18,535 nt of DNA from Bacteroidaceae bacterium (GTDB lineage: Bacteria; Bacteroidota; Bacteroidia; Bacteroidales; Bacteroidaceae). The stretch covers positions 1 to 18,535 of the forward strand of contig JAFZKR010000147.1 of NCBI GenBank assembly GCA_017551845.1. The letters run 5' to 3'. Made by a program: the position numbers and the translations under genes. This document shows positions 14,241 to 18,535 of the stretch, piece by piece. The notes beneath the pieces were generated by a model, which was not told where the DNA came from, searched no databases, and saw only the letters and a program-made list of their open reading frames with translations. Position 1 is the stretch's first letter, and each line of letters begins with the position of its first letter.

Positions 14241-15218
14241 ATGAGAAAGAAAATTATTTTATTGATATCTTCATCAATAATGCTGATTTCATGCAATTTT
14301 GACAATGAATATGATTTTCTGAATTTAGAAAACAGTAGAAATTGGAATGAAGTTCTGTTGCAACATCTGGAATATAACAGGCAAGTTCTGAACGAAAGCG
14401 ATGTAAGGCTTATGGATTCTGAACTGATACAAGTGGCTGTTCCGGACAGTTCATTATTTTTGAATACAAAACAAATGTGTTTTCCTGTATACAATGGAGG
14501 TTATGAAAGATTTCATCCGGCATCATTACTTTTCATTCAAAACGACACTGCCACATCGCATGTTTCGTTGAAGGCAATAAGAAACAGGGTAAATCAGGTC
14601 ATTGATAAGCATGAAAAATATGATTTCGTAAGACTCAGATGGAACTTTGATAGTTTTTTAGAATTTGAGACCGTTGCTGTTTTTGACCGTAAATCCGGTG
14701 AACTTATATATGATAACCTGCTTTGCAATCTGATTGATTTTAATCTTATTGATAAAGGAAAATCTTTTCTTACAAGGTCTGAGGTTTCACCAGGTAATGA
14801 CGCTAATTATTTTAATGCAACTGGTATTTACAAAAAAACAATTAGTGTAAATCATTCTGACTATACGGGTTCTTCAAGTGCCACCCTAAATGTGAAATTT
14901 GTAGGTCATTTCGTACCAGTACCTCGTTATGATAATGAAGGGAATCTTTTGGGATACTGGGATGATTGGTATTATGATAGAGATGAAAGTACTGAAGATA
15001 TATCCATTAATTCTTTTGCTCATACTGGCGATATCGATTTTCATTCATCGTGTTACATAAATCATGTTATATTTAATTATATAATATGGGTTGGCCCCAG
15101 CTATTCAATATATACCGATCCAAGTATGACTTTCAGTAATCCCTATTATATGAAAGATGGAAATGGCGAAATTAAAGTGGATGCAGTAAATTTTGATCCA
15201 AGATATTATTATTATTGA
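14241..15218 (+). CDS. Unrecognised AT-rich lipoprotein
   Basis: A 325-residue protein that I do not recognise. The signal peptide is MRKKIILLISSSIMLISC with the lipobox Cys at 18, followed by NFDNE. The mature part is acidic and aromatic-rich: a helical segment (36-60), a stretch with VDRKSGEL-type beta pattern (145-160), YTGSSSATLNVKFVGHFVPVP (208-228) that looks like an extracellular beta-sheet, a Tyr/Asp/Trp-rich patch (YWDDWYYDRDE, 239-249), and a C-terminus of four tyrosines. The gene is clearly richer in A/T than genes 10085-14209, suggesting separate origin. It starts 31 nt after the transglutaminase-like gene through an A-rich spacer and lies 25 nt before the propeller gene, so operon membership is likely. 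Confidence 0.7.
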   Translation: MRKKIILLISSSIMLISCNFDNEYDFLNLENSRNWNEVLLQHLEYNRQVLNESDVRLMDSELIQVAVPDSSLFLNTKQMCFPVYNGGYERFHPASLLFIQNDTATSHVSLKAIRNRVNQVIDKHEKYDFVRLRWNFDSFLEFETVAVFDRKSGELIYDNLLCNLIDFNLIDKGKSFLTRSEVSPGNDANYFNATGIYKKTISVNHSDYTGSSSATLNVKFVGHFVPVPRYDNEGNLLGYWDDWYYDRDESTEDISINSFAHTGDIDFHSSCYINHVIFNYIIWVGPSYSIYTDPSMTFSNPYYMKDGNGEIKVDAVNFDPRYYYY

Positions 15219-15243
15219 AATTGATAACCTATATGTTCAAATT

Positions 15244-16461
15244 ATGATTAAATTTTTTTATTCAACAATTGGTGTTCTGCTGTTCTCAGCCGTAAATATG
15301 TCAGCACAGGACAATGATGTAGTCAACCTCTCCTTGAACGGAGTAGAAACAATCCAAATCAATAATCCTGAACCTAATCCACATAACAATCAGATATGGT
15401 TGCCAGAGATATCATCAAACATGTCATTTACCTTATTTAATTTGCCTCAAGAACTTACAAGCGGATATATAAATCGTGTATATCTTGATTCAGACTATAT
15501 TATTGTGGAATGTAACCAGAGTGTGCTTTGTTATGATAAGTCTGGCATATTGCTGAACAATATAGGAACAATAGATATACCTCTGGAAACAAGGACTTTT
15601 CACCTGAGACCTAGTGCAGTATTTGTTGACATGTCAAAAAAGGAGATATGGGTAAGCTATTGGCTCAGCGAAGCGAAGGATTATCATTATTTTTACATAT
15701 ATGGTTTTTCAGGACAACTAATTAGAAAGGTACCTAATCTTTCCTTCCAGTTTAAGGATTTTGTAGTTACCGATAATGCGATTTGTACATATAACGGTTC
15801 TTTTCATGAACTGCGTAATCCTGATAATCTTGTGGACAGATACTATAACGAGCTGAGTGTTGTAGGCAATGGCCAGACCAAGAGGTTAATACCTTCAAGT
15901 CCAAACAAGGATTATGCAGCTTACGGCACTACTTTTAATTTCAATGCACTTAGCGATTCATACACATTTCATTTCATGTACAGTAACACTATTTATTCAA
16001 TTGACAAAAACACTTCGGATGTAAAGACCAAATACAATATAGACTTTGGAACCAATGGATTTCCGGATTTCAATGCAATGAGCGCACAGGAAGTGGAATC
16101 ATACATAATGAACAATTCAAAAGGAAAGATAGGGATAGTACAGGATGTTCTTGAAAACGAGAAATACCTTGTCTTTACATATTACATGAACGGTCCGATA
16201 GCTCAGAGCATTGTGATTTTCGACAAAGCTTCACACAGCATCCGATATCATGGCTCATTGGCAAGCAGTACAAAAATAACATCGCAAGGCAGTAATCCAC
16301 AATTGATTGGAATGGATGAGGAAAAATTGTATTTTAAGCTATTTATCAATGAAATGAACCCACTGCTTCCTACGGCAGCAGATATGTTGAGTAAGAGTGA
16401 TTATGATACACTGCTAAAAGTAAAAGACGAGATAGTGGTAATGTCTGTTAAACTGAAGTAA
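15244..16461 (+). CDS. Secreted 6-bladed beta-propeller protein
   Basis: A 405-residue protein. The frame extends back to a TTG at 15193 that overlaps the upstream gene, but only the ATG at 15244 places a signal peptide (MIKFFYSTIGVLLFSAVNMSAQ) at the N-terminus. There is no lipobox. The mature protein shows the repeated strand pattern of Bacteroidetes 6-bladed propellers: YIIVECNQSVLCYDKSGILL, EIWVSYWLSE ... YFYIYGFSGQLIRKV, IYSIDKNTSDVKTKY, YLVFTYYMNGP ... IVIFDKASHSIRYH, and a final KDEIVVMSVKLK. Such proteins accompany small secreted proteins and TPR regulators in Bacteroidetes surface clusters and are presumed ligand-binding scaffolds; no catalytic residues are evident. A Pro/Asn-rich stretch (NPEPNPHNN) near the N-terminus loosely resembles that of the DUF3244 protein. 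It is AT-rich like the gene before it. Confidence 0.7.
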   Translation: MIKFFYSTIGVLLFSAVNMSAQDNDVVNLSLNGVETIQINNPEPNPHNNQIWLPEISSNMSFTLFNLPQELTSGYINRVYLDSDYIIVECNQSVLCYDKSGILLNNIGTIDIPLETRTFHLRPSAVFVDMSKKEIWVSYWLSEAKDYHYFYIYGFSGQLIRKVPNLSFQFKDFVVTDNAICTYNGSFHELRNPDNLVDRYYNELSVVGNGQTKRLIPSSPNKDYAAYGTTFNFNALSDSYTFHFMYSNTIYSIDKNTSDVKTKYNIDFGTNGFPDFNAMSAQEVESYIMNNSKGKIGIVQDVLENEKYLVFTYYMNGPIAQSIVIFDKASHSIRYHGSLASSTKITSQGSNPQLIGMDEEKLYFKLFINEMNPLLPTAADMLSKSDYDTLLKVKDEIVVMSVKLK

Positions 16462-16486
16462 GACACAATGCGTACACTTTTATAAT

Positions 16487-17884
16487 ATGAAATACAACAT
16501 ATTAATCTATATTTTCTCCATTGCATTATTTGTTATGGCATGTGAGAAAGAAGGAACCGTAAGTCCACACTCAGAGATTCCTGCTCCATCGGTTTCAACG
16601 ACTGCTTTCACTGCAACAGTTTCAGGGTCTATTCCCGACATCCCTGTTGATGAACTGCTTGATGGATTACGTGGAGTCCTTTATACTGAAGATGTTGAAA
16701 GGGCACAAGATATGTTCAATGCTTGGCAAGAAGGCAAAAACAATCCGGGATGTAGCCAGTTTGGAAAAGTCAAGGTTAACTCCAACGGCGTGATTGAATC
16801 AACCCTTTCCGGTCTAAAACCAGAGACCAGATATGAGTTTTGCTTATATTATCAGTCTAAAAGTGGGAAGAAAAGGGTTATAGGCAAAACTGCAGAGTTC
16901 ACTACTGGAAAATTCCAGTGCACAATTGAATGTTGCGAACTCACAAACGTGCGCTTTTACGATGCACTTCTTTCCGGGAGTGTTACCATTGACCCTGTTG
17001 ACATGAGTTTATGCAAGGTGGGTGTAACCACTGCTCTGGTTGCTGATGACCTTGTTTACGATAATTCACATAAGGAAGCCTCACTGCTAGACGATGACGG
17101 TAGCTTCTCTGTGAGACTTAATAACCTCAATCACGGTACAGAGTACTTCTTCAAGACGTATGTACTGGTGGAACATACGGGTGACTTGATCTATGGGCCG
17201 CTCCAGTCCTTCTCCACTAGACATACTGACGAAATGGCCGTGGACCTTGGGCTGAGCGTAAAATGGGCCAGTTGCAATCTCGGAGCTCAGGAACCTTATG
17301 AGACAGGTGGATACTACAAATGGGGAGAAACCGAACCTTCAACCAGTGGAGAACGATCCGAATACATATGGTGGGACAATGACTCTCAACGTTACCTGGA
17401 TATAGGCGAAGATATCTGTGGAACCGAGTATGATGCGGCTCACACCATCTTATCTGGCCATTGGAGGATGCCGACCAAAGAGGAAATAGATGAGCTTACT
17501 TCAATATGTGAGATGTCAATGCACACTATGGGTGATTATTATGTTGTGGAGTTCTCCAATAACGGTGCTTCCATCTCTCTGCCTGTAGCCGGCACATACT
17601 CTTTACAAAGAGGTGTGAGAGGAGGCAATTACGACCCTTCAAACGAATACTTGAAAGCTACTCTTTTCATACAGAGTGGCACACGTTCCACCCTAAATAA
17701 CGAAGGAGAGGTCGCACTTCAAAAATACGAACGGTGTTGGAGCTGGTATGTGAACGTAATGCCTAAGAATAACGAGGTAGTTGTGAAGACAGCTACAGGA
17801 CAGAAAGAGATTGGCATCGTGGAATCACGAGTTGAATTTGCCATTCCTATCCGTCCCGTCTGGGATCCTGCACTGGAGAACTGA
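16487..17884 (+). CDS. Lipoprotein with FnIII-like repeats and FISUMP/DUF1566-type domain
   Basis: A 465-residue lipoprotein: signal peptide with lipobox Cys19 (FVMAC), followed by EKEG. Two FnIII-like modules cover about 38-141 (ending LKPETRYEFCLYYQSKSG ... AEFTTG) and 143-245 (LNHGTEYFFKTYVLV ... LQSFSTR). A C-terminal domain at about 250-457 has the Fibrobacter-succinogenes-major-paralogous signature: VDLGLSVKWASCNLGA (252-267), GGYYKWGETEP (274-284), HWRMPTKEEIDEL (325-337) and PVAGTY (366-371). This domain has a C-type-lectin-like character and is common on Bacteroidetes surface lipoproteins, so a binding role is likely. The gene starts 25 nt after the propeller gene and is followed after 36 nt by the ligase-like gene. 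Base composition returns towards that of the first cluster genes. Confidence 0.75.
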   Translation: MKYNILIYIFSIALFVMACEKEGTVSPHSEIPAPSVSTTAFTATVSGSIPDIPVDELLDGLRGVLYTEDVERAQDMFNAWQEGKNNPGCSQFGKVKVNSNGVIESTLSGLKPETRYEFCLYYQSKSGKKRVIGKTAEFTTGKFQCTIECCELTNVRFYDALLSGSVTIDPVDMSLCKVGVTTALVADDLVYDNSHKEASLLDDDGSFSVRLNNLNHGTEYFFKTYVLVEHTGDLIYGPLQSFSTRHTDEMAVDLGLSVKWASCNLGAQEPYETGGYYKWGETEPSTSGERSEYIWWDNDSQRYLDIGEDICGTEYDAAHTILSGHWRMPTKEEIDELTSICEMSMHTMGDYYVVEFSNNGASISLPVAGTYSLQRGVRGGNYDPSNEYLKATLFIQSGTRSTLNNEGEVALQKYERCWSWYVNVMPKNNEVVVKTATGQKEIGIVESRVEFAIPIRPVWDPALEN

Positions 17885-17920
17885 CAGCATTAGCATTGGT
17901 TGGAGTGAAATAGATTGAGG

Positions 17921-18535
17921 ATGAAACATGCCACCAGCTTATCGCTGCTCATAATTGTTCTGACATCAGTCTTCTCCATAGACAGATCAGTTCCGGACAG
18001 TGCCATAATGGGGAAGTGGATGGGCGCAGGGACAGCCGTATTATTGTCAATCCTGGTTGTTTCAATTGTGCGTCTTTTCGTTGATTCCAGGAGTGGTGTT
18101 GCTTCAATTGGTGCAGGTGACATGTTCTGGCCGTTCACGCTTGCAGGGCTTGTCGTTATGGCACACTGCTACCTGCAGCTGTCCGGTGTCCTCAAGCACG
18201 CTTACGGCAACGGTGATGGAGCCTTTGGCGCAGCGGCCGGTTTTGACAATCCTGCAGGTGTGGCCGCGGCACTGACAGTATGCCTGCCGTTCATGACCGT
18301 AAAGGCTGCGGGCTCAAAACGTCCCATACTGTCCACATGGGTTCTGATGACTGTGTTCCTGCTGTCTGTGACACTCATGGTGCTGATTGGTTCGAGAGCC
18401 GGTTTAATAAGCATAGGGACTGTTCTTTTCTTATACTTAACAGAGGGTATAAATAACCGTAAAGCAAAAAGGTTATTGTTGATAGCGGCGGTAATTATTG
18501 TTGCAACCGTTGCGGTGGTTCTCACTGTCCACAAG
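17921..18535 (+). CDS. O-antigen ligase-like (Wzy_C) membrane protein, N-terminal part
   Basis: An open frame of 205 codons from an ATG preceded by GAGG (a rare SD-like sequence here) to the window end with no stop, so the gene continues outside. Roughly seven hydrophobic helices are seen (about 4-20, 34-53, 69-86, 111-127, 137-156, 160-173, 184-203). Motifs GFDNPAGVAAAL (107-118) and LIGSRAGLISI (155-165) are typical of the Bacteroidetes branch of O-antigen ligase/polymerase proteins, in which a glycan is transferred from undecaprenyl-pyrophosphate to lipid A core, protein or another glycan unit. The catalytic periplasmic loop lies beyond the window, so ligase, polymerase and protein O-glycosyltransferase cannot be told apart. 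It is co-directional with the preceding gene, 36 nt away. Confidence 0.78.
   Translation, partial: MKHATSLSLLIIVLTSVFSIDRSVPDSAIMGKWMGAGTAVLLSILVVSIVRLFVDSRSGVASIGAGDMFWPFTLAGLVVMAHCYLQLSGVLKHAYGNGDGAFGAAAGFDNPAGVAAALTVCLPFMTVKAAGSKRPILSTWVLMTVFLLSVTLMVLIGSRAGLISIGTVLFLYLTEGINNRKAKRLLLIAAVIIVATVAVVLTVHK

Noticed and set aside
15193..15243. TTG start of the propeller gene overlapping the upstream lipoprotein
   Set aside because: It would bury the signal peptide behind 17 charged or polar residues; ATG 15244 places it correctly.
16487..17884. Diversity-generating retroelement target, suggested by the lectin-like C-terminal domain
   Set aside because: No reverse transcriptase, no template repeat and no adenine-biased variable repeat are visible in the window; the gene might still be a target from elsewhere but nothing supports it.
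18202..18534. Open frame of 110 codons on the minus strand
   Set aside because: Shadow of the O-antigen ligase-like gene, which has the transmembrane pattern and family motifs on the plus strand.
1..18535. CRISPR array, insertion sequence or integrase
   Set aside because: No regularly spaced direct repeats, transposase or recombinase motifs were found on either strand.

Overview
The window looks like a chromosomal segment from a gut-type Bacteroidales bacterium (Bacteroides/Prevotella/Paraprevotella group). Supporting signs are several lipoproteins with Bacteroidetes-type surface-export residues, families almost confined to Bacteroidetes (DUF4301, DUF3244, 6-bladed beta-propeller, transglutaminase/discoidin lipoproteins), near absence of Shine-Dalgarno sequences, and several -7 boxes of the Bacteroidetes form TAnnTTTG. 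Genus and species cannot be fixed from the sequence.

Layout. (1) 1-1006: the end of an AbiEi-like antitoxin gene and a complete AbiEii-like nucleotidyltransferase toxin, overlapping by ATGA (type IV toxin-antitoxin). (2) 1007-7594: a small arabinoxylan locus. A secreted GH10 xylanase carries a C-terminal sorting-like tail. A divergent pair follows: mltG on the minus strand and a fasciclin-domain surface lipoprotein on the plus strand. The fasciclin gene is tightly coupled to a GH51 alpha-L-arabinofuranosidase and the unit ends at a bidirectional terminator. No SusC/SusD pair lies in the window. (3) 7597-9684: a DUF1573 exported protein (minus) and a DUF4301 protein (plus) whose motifs resemble UDP-sugar pyrophosphorylases. 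(4) 9685-10084: a tRNA-Gly(CCC) gene (minus) with an unusual T-loop, next to a partial, rearranged duplicate of its 3' half and two related terminator hairpins.

(5) 10085-18535 (runs off the end): the most interesting part, a co-directional cluster of seven genes. In order these are a membrane-spanning TPR regulator with a C-terminal HTH, a small DUF3244 secreted protein, a transglutaminase-like plus discoidin-like lipoprotein, an unrecognised AT-rich lipoprotein, a 6-bladed beta-propeller secreted protein, a lipoprotein with two FnIII-like modules and a FISUMP-type domain, and the start of an O-antigen ligase-like polytopic membrane protein. An inverted repeat sits inside the predicted promoter of the regulator and a second precedes the DUF3244 gene. 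I read this as a candidate envelope or surface-modification system under a membrane one-component regulator; its function is not established by sequence.

Several gene starts are corrected from TTG to a downstream ATG: mltG (3912), DUF4301 (8158) and the propeller protein (15244). No CRISPR array, IS element, integrase, reverse transcriptase or rRNA was seen.
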